Source of the DNA: DATAMF01 sp964472565
Lineage (GTDB): Bacteria > Chloroflexota > Anaerolineae > Aggregatilineales > Aggregatilineaceae
Direction: 5' to 3'
Assembly: GCA_964472565.1 (NCBI GenBank)
Contig: CAYYNB010000023.1
Location: forward strand, 1-48,287
Length of the DNA stretch: 48,287 nt
Below, piece after piece: positions 30,499 to 39,001 of this stretch; position 1 is the first letter of the stretch; each line of letters starts with the position of its first letter. The notes below the pieces were generated by a model. It was not told where the DNA came from, made no database searches, and saw nothing but the letters and a program-made list of their open reading frames with translations. The translations under genes were made by a program, and so were the position numbers.

Positions 30499-32714
30499 GT
30501 TATTTCTCGCTGACGACAATTATTGTCCTGGTGGCGAACAGCCTGACCGCTGTGGTGGCGGCGGCGCTGCTGATGCTGGTGCTGTGGCAAGCGCCACGCC
30601 GTCAAGCCAACCTGTTATTTGCTTTCTGCATGCTGACACTGGGTCTGTACAGCGTCCTGAATGGTCTGATGCGATTCAGCGAACCGCTGGAGCTGAACAT
30701 CAAACTGATGGTGTATCTTGCCATCATGCTGTACGGGCTGTTTTCGGTGATGATCTTCTTTTTTGCTTCGACTTATACCCAGGACCGTTCACGGATCACG
30801 CAGTGGATGCGGACGGTTGGCCTCAGCATGGTTCTGCTGGAAAACGTCGCTTTGTGGACCGGGAACATTACGCGCAACATCCGCCCGGTAGATAACCATG
30901 GCGGGTACCGGCAGGATTTTACGGCGCTGGGCATTTTCGCCAGCGCGCTTATTCTGATGTATCTGGCTTTCAGCGCGGTGGTGTTGTACCAGTCGCCCAA
31001 CAAACGCGGGCGAGAATTATGGCGTGCGCCCGCCCTCGCGATGCTGGCTGTGCTGTCCGTGATTTTGGTGTGGCCGATTGTCCCGATTCCGCTGAATGCG
31101 ATTTTTCTGGCGATGGCGGCCTTTGCGCTGGGCATGCCGGTGCTGCGGTACGAACTGTTTAATCCACTGGCGGAGTTGAACACGCAACTGGCCGAGAAAA
31201 ACCACGATCTGCAAGAGGCCAGCCGGATGAAAAGCCAGTTTCTGGCGAATATGAGTCATGAACTGCGCACCCCGCTGAACTCCATTATTGGGTACGCGGA
31301 ACTGGTCGCCAGCGGAACCTATGGCGCACTGAATGACACCCAATCGGACCGGCTGTATAAAGTGATCCGCAATGGGCATCATCTGCTGACGTTGATTAAC
31401 GATGTGCTTGATCTGAACCGGATCGAGTCGGGGCGGGTGATGTTGGAGCGGCGCAGCGTGCCCACCACGGAACTGATCGAAAGTGTGTTAAGCACGATTG
31501 AACCGCTGGCGATCCAAAAGGGATTGACGATAACGCGGCGCTTTGCGGGCCTGCCGCCGCTGCATGTGGACGAGATTCGGGCTAAACAGATTCTGACGAA
31601 TATCGTCGCGAATGCCGTCAAATTCACCGATGAGGGCGGGGTGACGGTGCGGGCGCATGTGACAGGTGAGCATATGATCCAGATTGAGATCGCTGATACG
31701 GGGATCGGCATTCATCCCGATCAGTTGGATGTCGTGTTCGCGGAGTTCCAGCAGGTTGACAATTCATCAACGCGGCGGTTTGAAGGGACCGGGCTGGGGA
31801 TGGCGATTTCGAAAAAACTGGTCGAAATGCACGGCGGGAAAATCTGGCTGACCAGCACACCGGGGGCGGGCACAACTTTTTACGTGACGCTGCCGGTGGC
31901 GGATTCGCTCAAAAAGATCGTGAGTACGGAGACTGCATCCGGTGACCGCGTATCACGGTTGGTGCTGGTGGTGGATGACAGTGCCGAGGCGGTTGAGATG
32001 CTGTCGGATGCACTGAAACAGGGCGGCTACCGGGTGATCACGGCGCATAATGGGATGGATGGGTTACGGCGCGCGCGCGAACTGCAACCCGATCTGATCA
32101 CGCTGGATTTGATGATGCCGGGGATGGACGGCTGGACCGTGTTACGCGCGCTCAAGGATGAACCGGACACGCGCGATATTCCGGTGGTGATCGTTTCGAT
32201 TATCGACAATCGCCCGCTGGCGCTCGACCTGGGGGCGGCGGATGCGCTGAACAAACCGTTGGATGCGCTGAAACTGCTGGGCACGATTGACCGCACACTG
32301 TCCGAACGCGGCGATAAGCCGATCCTGGTGGTGGATCATAACTCGGATGATCTGAATGTGGTGTGCAGCACCTTGAGCCAGCGGGGATATGAGGTGAAAT
32401 GTATCGAGAATGGTGGACAGGCGGTGGCCTGGATGAAAAATCATTTGCCCTGCCTGATTCTGCTGGATTTGATGCTGCCGGATGTGAGCGGGTTTGATGT
32501 GCTGGCTGAAATACGGCGCGACGAACGGTTGGTCCGTGTGCCGGTGGTTGTGATCACCGAGAAACATCTGACCGACGCCGAACAGGATTTTCTGCACAAG
32601 CGGTATGTTGATCTGGTGCAGAAAGGGTTCGGCGGCGTGGATGTATTGATGAGCGTGGTGGAGCGGGCGCTGGCAGGCCAGCCCGCCGCGCAGCCCACGA
32701 CGGTCAGCCGCTAG
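30495..32714 (+). CDS. 7TM hybrid histidine kinase with two receivers
   Basis: The 739-residue protein repeats the layout of the preceding gene: seven hydrophobic segments (6-215), a coiled coil, HisKA His255 in FLANMSHELRTPLNSIIGY, an ATPase domain (DTGIGI 401-406, GTGLGM 431-436), then two receivers: one at about 488-602 (Asp494/495, Asp538, Lys587) and one at about 608-727 (Asp658; Lys710 in LVQKGF, with His in the acid pocket VVDHNSDD). The second receiver is less canonical. It begins with GTG inside the stop of the preceding gene, with GGAGG 7 bases before it. The two are tandem paralogues, and the kinase at 45898 is a third. The gene overlaps the convergent 32704 gene by 11 bp. Confidence 0.9.
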   Translation: MSYFSLTTIIVLVANSLTAVVAAALLMLVLWQAPRRQANLLFAFCMLTLGLYSVLNGLMRFSEPLELNIKLMVYLAIMLYGLFSVMIFFFASTYTQDRSRITQWMRTVGLSMVLLENVALWTGNITRNIRPVDNHGGYRQDFTALGIFASALILMYLAFSAVVLYQSPNKRGRELWRAPALAMLAVLSVILVWPIVPIPLNAIFLAMAAFALGMPVLRYELFNPLAELNTQLAEKNHDLQEASRMKSQFLANMSHELRTPLNSIIGYAELVASGTYGALNDTQSDRLYKVIRNGHHLLTLINDVLDLNRIESGRVMLERRSVPTTELIESVLSTIEPLAIQKGLTITRRFAGLPPLHVDEIRAKQILTNIVANAVKFTDEGGVTVRAHVTGEHMIQIEIADTGIGIHPDQLDVVFAEFQQVDNSSTRRFEGTGLGMAISKKLVEMHGGKIWLTSTPGAGTTFYVTLPVADSLKKIVSTETASGDRVSRLVLVVDDSAEAVEMLSDALKQGGYRVITAHNGMDGLRRARELQPDLITLDLMMPGMDGWTVLRALKDEPDTRDIPVVIVSIIDNRPLALDLGAADALNKPLDALKLLGTIDRTLSERGDKPILVVDHNSDDLNVVCSTLSQRGYEVKCIENGGQAVAWMKNHLPCLILLDLMLPDVSGFDVLAEIRRDERLVRVPVVVITEKHLTDAEQDFLHKRYVDLVQKGFGGVDVLMSVVERALAGQPAAQPTTVSR

Positions 32715-33057
32715 CCAGCAGCAGCCGCATCGCATAAGTCAGCCCCAGCGTGACTATCCAGGATAAATAACCTGCTGCCAGCATGGGGACGAGACGCAGC
32801 CCGGCACGTGCCGCCAGCCAGATCGTCAAGGTGAAAACGACGGTTGCCAGCAGGCCGCTGAACAGGGAGCCGGTGAAAGTTTGCATGGTGTGGCGATCCC
32901 CTTTTTCGGCGGTGTAGACGATCCACAACGTGAGCGGAATGGTGATCGGCATGGTGGCGGTGATCGCCGCGAGCGTCTTGGAATAGCTGCGGATCACGGC
33001 GATGATAATAATGACGACAATGGACAGGGCGACGGGTAAAACCTGACGTTCAGTCAT
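32704..33057 (-). CDS. small membrane protein, four TM segments
   Basis: The 117-residue protein is almost wholly hydrophobic, with segments at about 7-22, 28-48, 62-82 and 90-113, and short charged loops (YTAEKGDRH). The texture resembles the DUF3147/GlpM-like group of small membrane proteins, but I cannot be sure. The start at 33057 is preferred to one 35 codons upstream, which would add a Cys-rich non-membrane stretch covering the intergenic region. Transcription is opposite to the S41 gene that begins 103 bp away. Function unknown. Confidence 0.65.
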   Translation of the reverse strand: MTERQVLPVALSIVVIIIIAVIRSYSKTLAAITATMPITIPLTLWIVYTAEKGDRHTMQTFTGSLFSGLLATVVFTLTIWLAARAGLRLVPMLAAGYLSWIVTLGLTYAMRLLLASG

Positions 33058-33160
33058 ACGACAGCGGAGACTCCCCAAACGAAGCAAAACACCCAAATAG
33101 CAAAAACTGCAAAACGAAGTTGATGAGCATAACCTATTCAGCCCAGCAAGGAAAATAATC

Positions 33161-34396
33161 ATGCAAGCGGTGATCAGTCTGCCCGAACGGGTTCACATTC
33201 TCAGTAAAACGTATGCGGCGATCCAGCTTTATTTTGCCCATTGGATGGCGGTGCCGGAACTGCAACTGGATGTGCTGTACCAACAAACGATGGAACGCGC
33301 GCTGCAAAGCGAGGCGCGCTTGCAGTTCGATTTGAGCATGCTGGAATTGATCGCGGCGCTGCGGAACGGGCATTCGTGGTATCGCGATCCGTGGCTGACG
33401 GAAAACTACGGCCAGCCGCTCGGATTCGAGATGCGGACAATTGACGGCCAGTGGGTGATCACGGCGAGTCATGTGGCGGCGTTGCAGCGCGGCGATAGAG
33501 TGACGCGGGTGAATGGCGAAGAACCGGAGCTGTTTTTCCAGCAGAACCGCCGCTATCTGCCGGGGTCGAGTGAGCGCGAACAGCGCACGAAATTCGAGCG
33601 GCTGCGCATTCTGCTGCCCACTACACTCAAAGTCGAGACGGATCGCACGAGCGCCACGATTGATCGGGCGGCGGTGGAAGAACCGGAGCCGGAAATGGTC
33701 GCGCACTGGGTCGCCCCCAACCGGGTCGGCTATATCAAAATTCCGTCGTTCAGCGAAGGCTACTACGAGGAACAGGCGCTGGCCTATGTGGAAGCGTTCC
33801 AGAGCGCGGAATACCTGATCATCGATGTGCGGGGCAATGACGGCGGCAGCACACCGGGGCAGCTTGTGGGACGGTTGATGGAGCGGCCCTACCGCTTCTG
33901 GATGGAGTCGACTCCGGTGACGATTGGGCTGTTCCAGGCATACAACCGCGTGCTGGATCGGTATGGCGAGCAGCTCCCAGAGGCGCACCGGAGCGCACTC
34001 GAATTATCGCGGCTGTTCCAACATGCCAGCCTGATGTGGCCTGCCACCCTGGAACGTCCGCATGACACGCTTTTCACGGGCAAGTTGATCCTGCTGATTG
34101 ACGGCGGGTGTGTATCGGCGGGGGAGGATTTTGTGGTGCCGTTCAAGGATAACGGGCGGGCAACGCTTATCGGAGAACATACGATGGGCAGCACCGGACA
34201 GCCGCATTTTGAGCGCTTCGAGAACGGGATCGCGGTGGGGATCGGAACGAAACGCGCCTATCTGCCGGATGGGGGCGCATTCGAGGGGATCGGGATCGCG
34301 CCGGACATCGAAGTCCGCCCGACGATTGAGGATGTACGCGCCGGGCGCGATGTCGTGATGGAGGCGGCGATCCGGTTTGTGAACGACGCGGGTTAG
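33161..34396 (+). CDS. S41-family peptidase (C-terminal processing protease-like)
   Basis: The 411-residue protein has an N-terminal helical domain (1-75), a short PDZ-like segment (about 85-130; GDRVTRVNGEEPELFF) and the S41 core: VGYIKIPSFSEGYYE, LIIDVRGNDGGS (222-233) and the nucleophile Ser319 in GGCVSAGEDFVVPF. The order and spacing match tail-specific proteases, which cut the C-termini of substrates with a Ser-Lys dyad; the Lys is not identified with confidence. No signal peptide is seen, so it may act inside the cell. AAGGAAAATAATC precedes ATG 33161. It converges on the MscS gene, with a palindrome between them. Confidence 0.85.
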   Translation: MQAVISLPERVHILSKTYAAIQLYFAHWMAVPELQLDVLYQQTMERALQSEARLQFDLSMLELIAALRNGHSWYRDPWLTENYGQPLGFEMRTIDGQWVITASHVAALQRGDRVTRVNGEEPELFFQQNRRYLPGSSEREQRTKFERLRILLPTTLKVETDRTSATIDRAAVEEPEPEMVAHWVAPNRVGYIKIPSFSEGYYEEQALAYVEAFQSAEYLIIDVRGNDGGSTPGQLVGRLMERPYRFWMESTPVTIGLFQAYNRVLDRYGEQLPEAHRSALELSRLFQHASLMWPATLERPHDTLFTGKLILLIDGGCVSAGEDFVVPFKDNGRATLIGEHTMGSTGQPHFERFENGIAVGIGTKRAYLPDGGAFEGIGIAPDIEVRPTIEDVRAGRDVVMEAAIRFVNDAG

Positions 34397-34432
34397 GCTG
34401 CGCCAAGATTTTCTTTAACCCAGCTCCCCTTG

Positions 34433-34453
34433 CCCCTTCCCTTAGGGAAGGGG
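34433..34453. repeat. GC-rich palindrome between convergent genes
   Basis: CCCCTTCCC and GGGAAGGGG pair perfectly (9 bp, loop TTA), with partial outer pairing. No T-tract follows on either strand, so it may be a dispersed palindrome more than an intrinsic terminator. It lies between the stops of the S41 and MscS genes. Confidence 0.5.
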
Positions 34454-34497
34454 AGGCAAACTCACAGAATGTGGGGAATTATTTTCTTGGATCGGCC

Positions 34498-35652
34498 TTA
34501 ATTCGCGGCGTCGTCTGGCACGGGGGAATCGGTTGCCGTGCTCAGGCGCGGTTCGGGGCGCGGCTGCGGAATGACCGCCGGGGCCGCGCTGGGCATTTCT
34601 TCACCCTGCAACCGGGCGAGAATCTGCATGATACGCAGGTTGATGTCCTGGCGGGCGGCTTGAAAATCGTTCCAGGCCGGGGTTTTCATGAAACAGATAA
34701 GTGTGATGCCGAGCGTATCCTTGCCGAGGTCGGTAAACTGGACGATGACTGAATCCTGCTGGACGAGCTGGTGCGCTTTGAGCATCTCGCGGATGGCCTG
34801 CACAATGGCTAACACCTGGCGCGGCGTACTGGTCGCCGGCAGTTGGAGCGTCATATTCAGGCGGCGCTTGGTCAGGCGGGAGGAATTGGTCACGTTGGAG
34901 TTGACAATGGTCCGGTTGGGCACCGTCACCAGCGATTGATCCAACACGCGGATCCGGGTGCTGCGGAAGCCTAAATTCTCAACCGTGCCCGCTATATCAC
35001 CCACGACGATGTATTCACCAATGACAAACGGCTCATCGGCCAGAATCACAAAATAGCCGATCAGATTGGCGAGGGCGTCCTGGGCGGCCAGGGCGACAGC
35101 CAGACCGCCTAAGCCCAGCCCGGCCATCAGCCCGGCGATGCTGTAGCCCCAGGTTTGCAGGATGGTCGTAAACGCCAGAATGACCACCAGCGCCTTGCCG
35201 AGCTGTTTGAAAGCCAGAGCGACTTTTTCATCCAGGGTGGTTTCGCCGCGATACCGGACTGTCCGGCGGGTGACAGCCTGAACGGCAGCGACCAGCACAT
35301 CAATGGCGCGGTAGATGGCCCAGAAGATCGCCAGCAGGACAAAGGATGCAAACAGGCTGTCGATGATCTTCATGAAGCGGGTGGGAATGTCCAGCAGCGA
35401 CAGCGCGAACCAGATGCCCAACGTCGCGATCAAAAAACGCAGCGGCGGCTGGCTGATGGCGAGCAGATCATCGTCCAGTTTGGTGCGGGTGCGTTTGGTG
35501 ATGATTCCCAATAAGCGGGGGATGATCCGGGCGACGATGAAGCGGCTGATGAGCCACGTCGCCAGCAGAATCAAAAACACAAGGCCGAGTTTGGTGACAA
35601 GGTCTGCCGGGTCGTTACCGATGGCGTCTTTCAGAAAATCGGGAGCTTCCAT
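34498..35652 (-). CDS. mscS: MscS-family mechanosensitive channel
   Basis: The 384-residue protein has several N-terminal transmembrane segments (about 18-38, 68-85, 98-120, 150-172) and the pore-lining MscS helix with its Gly/Ala pattern, IAGLMAGLGLGGLAVALAAQ (20 residues), followed by ALANLIGYFVILADEPFVIGEYI and the beta domain (GTVENLGFRSTRIRVLD). The C-terminal cytoplasmic vestibule domain and a Pro-rich tail follow. It opens under membrane tension to release ions and solutes. The gene lies 20 bp after the adenylate-cyclase gene on the same strand, so it belongs to an operon with the single receiver and receiver-cyclase genes. GGGGAAAC precedes the ATG. Confidence 0.92.
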   Translation of the reverse strand: MEAPDFLKDAIGNDPADLVTKLGLVFLILLATWLISRFIVARIIPRLLGIITKRTRTKLDDDLLAISQPPLRFLIATLGIWFALSLLDIPTRFMKIIDSLFASFVLLAIFWAIYRAIDVLVAAVQAVTRRTVRYRGETTLDEKVALAFKQLGKALVVILAFTTILQTWGYSIAGLMAGLGLGGLAVALAAQDALANLIGYFVILADEPFVIGEYIVVGDIAGTVENLGFRSTRIRVLDQSLVTVPNRTIVNSNVTNSSRLTKRRLNMTLQLPATSTPRQVLAIVQAIREMLKAHQLVQQDSVIVQFTDLGKDTLGITLICFMKTPAWNDFQAARQDINLRIMQILARLQGEEMPSAAPAVIPQPRPEPRLSTATDSPVPDDAAN

Positions 35653-35672
35653 GTTTCCCCAGTGCGTGAGTT

Positions 35673-36710
35673 TTAGCGGTATCCCAAAACATGATAGGTG
35701 ATCACCGGCACTTCGCGGCCTCGCACGGTTCGCGGGCCGACACGTTCGGCAATCACATCATCAGCGATGATCTGATAGGTATCTTCGCTGATCGTGATCT
35801 GGCTGTTTTCGCTTAAGCCTTGCAACCGGCTGGCAAGATTCACCGTGTCGCCAATCGCTGTAAAATCCATAATTTCGGGCGCGCCGATGGTCCCGACGAC
35901 GGCGCGGCCCGTATTGATGCCAAAATTGACACCGAGCCGGAAAGCGGGTGACAACTCGGCGTGGAAGTCTGGCAGCGCTTCGAGAATATCCAGCGCGGTT
36001 TTGACCGCCCGGAGCGCATGATCGGGTTGTTCGAGCGGCGTGTTATAGAGGGCCATCACGCCGTCACCCAAAAATTTATCCACCGTGCCGCCGTTGGCTT
36101 TGATACAGCGGACCAGCAGGGCATGATAGGCGTTGAGCACATCCAGCAGCAGCGACGGGGCGGTATATTCGGACACGGTGGTGAAGCCTTCGAGATCGGC
36201 AAACAGGACCGTGATAATCGCTTCTGCGCCGCCTAACTGCACGCGCGTCGGGTCTTCGAGCAACTGCTCGACGATTTCGGGCGCAACAAACCGCTCGAAG
36301 GTGTGCCGAATCTGTTCGCGCTGGTCGCGCAGATCGTCGGTCAGCACTTTGGCGCGCAGACGGGTATTGATGCGCGCGATCAATTCACGGGGATGAAACG
36401 GTTTGGGCAGGTAGTCATCCGCACCCAAACCCAGCCCGGTGACACGCGAATCGACATCGGATTGGGCGGTGAGGATAATGACCGGGATTTTGGAAGTGAC
36501 CGGATTACCTTTGATGGCCGCGCAGACTTCAAAACCGTCCATTTCGGGCATGTTGATGTCGAGCAGGACGAGATCGGGCAGTTCGTGCTGCACTTTTTGC
36601 AGCGCGATCAGCCCGTTTTCGGCCAGGATGGGCGCATGACCTAAACTCACGAGAATATCATGGACCAGTTCGCGGCTGTCGGGGTTGTCTTCGGCGACTA
36701 AGACTTTCAC
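35673..36710 (-). CDS. response regulator with class III adenylate cyclase output
   Basis: The 345-residue protein has a receiver at 1-120 (Glu7/Asp8 pocket, Asp51, Thr81, Lys103), a short helix linker (FERFVAPEIVEQLL, 138-151) and a class III nucleotidyl cyclase domain (about 160-335). Both metal-binding Asp are present, Asp172 in LFADLEGFT and Asp216 in DKFLGDGVMA; Lys212 and Thr284 (DFTAIGD) fit ATP selection; Asn291 and Arg295 (NLASRL) are the transition-state residues. All are intact, so cAMP synthesis is expected, controlled by phosphorylation. It starts with GTG; the neighbouring TAA is 6 bp upstream. It sits between the single receiver and the MscS gene. Confidence 0.92.
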   Translation of the reverse strand: MKVLVAEDNPDSRELVHDILVSLGHAPILAENGLIALQKVQHELPDLVLLDINMPEMDGFEVCAAIKGNPVTSKIPVIILTAQSDVDSRVTGLGLGADDYLPKPFHPRELIARINTRLRAKVLTDDLRDQREQIRHTFERFVAPEIVEQLLEDPTRVQLGGAEAIITVLFADLEGFTTVSEYTAPSLLLDVLNAYHALLVRCIKANGGTVDKFLGDGVMALYNTPLEQPDHALRAVKTALDILEALPDFHAELSPAFRLGVNFGINTGRAVVGTIGAPEIMDFTAIGDTVNLASRLQGLSENSQITISEDTYQIIADDVIAERVGPRTVRGREVPVITYHVLGYR

Positions 36711-36716
36711 GCTGGT

Positions 36717-37082
36717 TTACCCCAGGAAATGTTTTAATTTGCTAGCCAGTTCACGCAGATCAATCGGTTTTGAAATGTAATCGTCGCAGCCAGCCTGGAG
36801 TGCTTTTTCACGATCTCCGACCATCGCATGGGCGGTGAGCGCGACAATTGGAATATGCGAGAGCGTACCGTTCGCTTTGATCTGTTGGGTGGCTGCCCAA
36901 CCATCCATCTTGGGCAAAGACAGATCCATCAGGATCAGATCGGGGATTTCTTTTTCAGCCATTTCCACGCCGCTTTCCCCGTCGAAGGCGACCAACACTT
37001 CATAATCCAGGGAAGAAAGCACATCAGTGATCAAGATGCGGTTGTCGGGATTATCTTCGACGACAAGAATCCGTTTAGCCAT
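36717..37082 (-). CDS. single-domain response regulator (CheY/DivK-like)
   Basis: The 121-residue protein is a receiver alone: Glu9/Asp10 acid pocket, phospho-acceptor Asp53, Thr83 in LTAHAM, Lys105 in SKPID. It has no output domain, so it should act by contact, as DivK or Spo0F do, or relay phosphate to the receiver-cyclase translated 6 bp further on. A GGAGGAG ribosome site stands about 13 bases before the ATG, a bit far. A perfect 8-bp inverted repeat lies upstream (37123-37152). Confidence 0.9.
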   Translation of the reverse strand: MAKRILVVEDNPDNRILITDVLSSLDYEVLVAFDGESGVEMAEKEIPDLILMDLSLPKMDGWAATQQIKANGTLSHIPIVALTAHAMVGDREKALQAGCDDYISKPIDLRELASKLKHFLG

Positions 37083-37122
37083 GGGTTACGCGCTTCTCCT
37101 CCATGAGGTTGAGAACTTCACT

Positions 37123-37152
37123 GCATTATCTTAACCCATTGTTTGATAATGC
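37123..37152. promoter_or_regulatory. 8-bp inverted repeat upstream of the receiver-cyclase-MscS operon
   Basis: GCATTATC (37123-37130) and GATAATGC (37145-37152) are exact complements with a 14-base spacer. It sits 40 bases before the operon's first ATG; the arm contains GATAAT in minus-strand sense, a possible -10. It may be a regulator site; the -35 is poor. Confidence 0.35.
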
Positions 37153-37184
37153 GCATCTTGCAGTCTGCCCAACTGCGGGGTGCG

Positions 37185-37997
37185 TCAGGCGCGGTGGGCA
37201 CTCATCCATTCGACGGCGAAATCAACCAGGGGACGCTGGCGGAAAAACAGCGCCGGTCCGATGCCGACCGTGCCCTGGCGAACGTGGCCGGACTGGTTGA
37301 AGGCTTCCCCAATCGTCTCGAAGTCGGACGTGTCGATCTCAACATCGGGGAAGTTAACCCAGGCGGGCTGCCCATCGACCAGCATCGAGGTGCCCAACTG
37401 GACGGTGCGTTTGGACGGCCAGGCGGCGCGGTATTCGGCCAGATGGAGCGAGGTGTTGTTGCCGTGCCCGACGCCGAGGAGCAGCACCCAGGCATCGAGA
37501 TCATATAAACGGGCCAGCGGCGATCCTTCGCCCAGCCCGTAGTCTAATGCATGGTGGGCGGTGATAAATTCCGCGTTGGCTCCCCAGGCGGCAAACGACA
37601 TCTGCGGGTGGGCGCTGCGGCGCACGCCCTGGCCTTTGCGGAACGTTTCGGGAATGACCCCCATGCCGCGCGTCGGCGTGAGGTCGGGATCGTAGGCGGG
37701 CATGGTATCACGGATGATCGGCCACCATGCTTCGGGGACGGGTGGGTTTTCCCACTGGGCGGGATCAGACAGATCGCTGGAATGGGTGGGCATGACCAGC
37801 GTGCCGGATGGTCCCAGCACGGATTGCAGGGCCAGAATCACGGCGGCGGCTCCGCCATTGATCCAACCGAGGCGGCTGAGGGACGAGTGGACGATAACGG
37901 TTAGGCCCGCTTGCAGGCCCAGCGCCGCAAAATCGGCGGCGAGGGAGTCCGTGTTGGCGGGGGTGGAAGATTGTTGGATGCTGTCGTATTCGCTCAT
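37185..37997 (-). CDS. AAC(3)-family N-acetyltransferase
   Basis: The 270-residue protein has the motifs of the antibiotic N-acetyltransferase (AAC(3)/YokD) family: VIVHSSLSRLGWINGG (34-49), GTLVMPTHSS (65-74), SAHPQMSFAAWG (128-139) and LLLGVGHGNNTSLHLAE (172-188) with the catalytic His/Glu region. The family transfers acetyl from acetyl-CoA to an amine; some members inactivate aminoglycosides, but many chromosomal ones act on other substrates, so resistance should not be assumed. It overlaps the NUDIX gene by 4 bases (ATGA). No mobile element or integron is nearby. Confidence 0.85.
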   Translation of the reverse strand: MSEYDSIQQSSTPANTDSLAADFAALGLQAGLTVIVHSSLSRLGWINGGAAAVILALQSVLGPSGTLVMPTHSSDLSDPAQWENPPVPEAWWPIIRDTMPAYDPDLTPTRGMGVIPETFRKGQGVRRSAHPQMSFAAWGANAEFITAHHALDYGLGEGSPLARLYDLDAWVLLLGVGHGNNTSLHLAEYRAAWPSKRTVQLGTSMLVDGQPAWVNFPDVEIDTSDFETIGEAFNQSGHVRQGTVGIGPALFFRQRPLVDFAVEWMSAHRA

Positions 37998-38452
37998 GGT
38001 TGTTCCGTATGTTGGGCAAAATAATCGGCTCCTGGCTCATCCAGCAGCACGGCGTAAAGCTGCGGGCCGATGGCCGGCAGCAGGCGAATCGTCTTCAGAT
38101 CGGCCAGCGGCACCCACACAACGCCGGTTTGGAATGCATCGGGCACAGCGGGCAGGCGCGGTTCAGCGTCGGGCAGCGCGTGACACTCGAACAGCAGGCC
38201 GAAAGAATGGTGTGTATCCGGGTGGAGCGCTTCGTAAGCCAGCCGCAAGCGCCCCACTTCGACCTCCAGGCCGGTTTCCTCGCGCACTTCGCGCCGGACG
38301 GCCTCGCGGACGGGTTCGCCGCGCTGGGTGCCGCCGCCGGGTAAATTGTAATGCAGACCGTAACCTTCTTCAAAACACTCGATCAGCAAAATGTGATCCT
38401 CGCGCCGGATAATGCCGCAGGCGCGCATCCGAAAAAAACGCTCAGCGCTCAT
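37994..38452 (-). CDS. NUDIX hydrolase
   Basis: The 152-residue protein carries a complete Nudix box: GGTQRGE, seven residues, REVREETGL (G-x5-E-x7-REU-x-EE-x-G-U) at about 39-61, which coordinates the metal for hydrolysis of a nucleoside diphosphate linked to another group. The substrate is not readable. The first eight residues overlap the 3' end of the PEBP gene (11-base overlap), and its stop overlaps the next ATG; the three genes are translationally coupled. Confidence 0.9.
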   Translation of the reverse strand: MSAERFFRMRACGIIRREDHILLIECFEEGYGLHYNLPGGGTQRGEPVREAVRREVREETGLEVEVGRLRLAYEALHPDTHHSFGLLFECHALPDAEPRLPAVPDAFQTGVVWVPLADLKTIRLLPAIGPQLYAVLLDEPGADYFAQHTEQP

Positions 38453-38906
38453 ACAGGCCCATCAGTTCAGTCTGGGCGAGCAGATGACCCTCCATCACCG
38501 TGAGCAGGTCGGCCCGGGTTGCGCCGGAGGGCAGGGTCAGCGCCGCGTCGAGCGCATACAGGCGAAAGAAATAGCGGTGTTTGCCGCGTCCCGGCGGGGG
38601 GCAAGGGCCACCGTAACCGATGCGCCCAAAGTCGTTGACACCCTGGCGCGTGCCGTCGGGGAGTTCGGGCGTGGTGGAGATCGCTTCGGACAGGCTGTGG
38701 GTGTCGTGGGGAATGTTGTAGATCACCCAATGGACCCACAGGCCGCGCGGCGCGTCGGGGTCTTCGCAGATCAACGCGAAGCTGCCGGTTCCGGGCGGCG
38801 GATCGCTCCATGTGAGGGTGGGGGAGACATCGCTGCCCGTACATGTGAAGCGGATCGGGATCTGTGTGCCGGGCTGAAAATCGCTGCTGTGAAGGACGAA
38901 AGCCAT
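38442..38906 (-). CDS. YbhB/YbcL-type PEBP family protein
   Basis: The 154-residue protein shows the family run: FTCTGSDVSPTLTW near 20, FALICEDPDAPRGLWVHWVIYNIP (DPDAP and HW pocket), then YGGPCPPPGRGKHRYFFRLYALD. This is the phosphatidylethanolamine-binding-like fold; bacterial members have no settled function. It lacks a signal peptide. ATG 38906 has an excellent AAGGAGG 7 bases before it; the longer frame begins before that ribosome site. TATAAT at 38939-38934 may be the -10 of this three-gene operon, but no good -35 is found. Confidence 0.88.
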   Translation of the reverse strand: MAFVLHSSDFQPGTQIPIRFTCTGSDVSPTLTWSDPPPGTGSFALICEDPDAPRGLWVHWVIYNIPHDTHSLSEAISTTPELPDGTRQGVNDFGRIGYGGPCPPPGRGKHRYFFRLYALDAALTLPSGATRADLLTVMEGHLLAQTELMGLYER

Positions 38907-38937
38907 GCTGCACCTCCTTAGCCTTTTGAACTGATTA

Positions 38938-38968
38938 TAAAACAAAGGGCAGGTTTTGATCCCTGCCC
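38938..38968 (-). terminator. intrinsic terminator of malQ
   Basis: On the minus strand GGGCAGG (38968-38962) pairs with CCTGCCC (38953-38947) around 8 bases and is followed by TTTGTTTT. It lies 34 bases after the malQ stop. The GGGCAGG arms resemble the palindrome at 18747-18776. Confidence 0.65.
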
Positions 38969-39001
38969 AACGTTTGTGATCGAATGTGCCAGCTTATGCC
39001 G

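Noticed and set aside
37185..37997. Antibiotic-resistance gene call for the AAC(3)-family protein
   Set aside because: The family includes many housekeeping or unknown enzymes; there is no mobile context and the GC matches the surroundings, so only the family is claimed.
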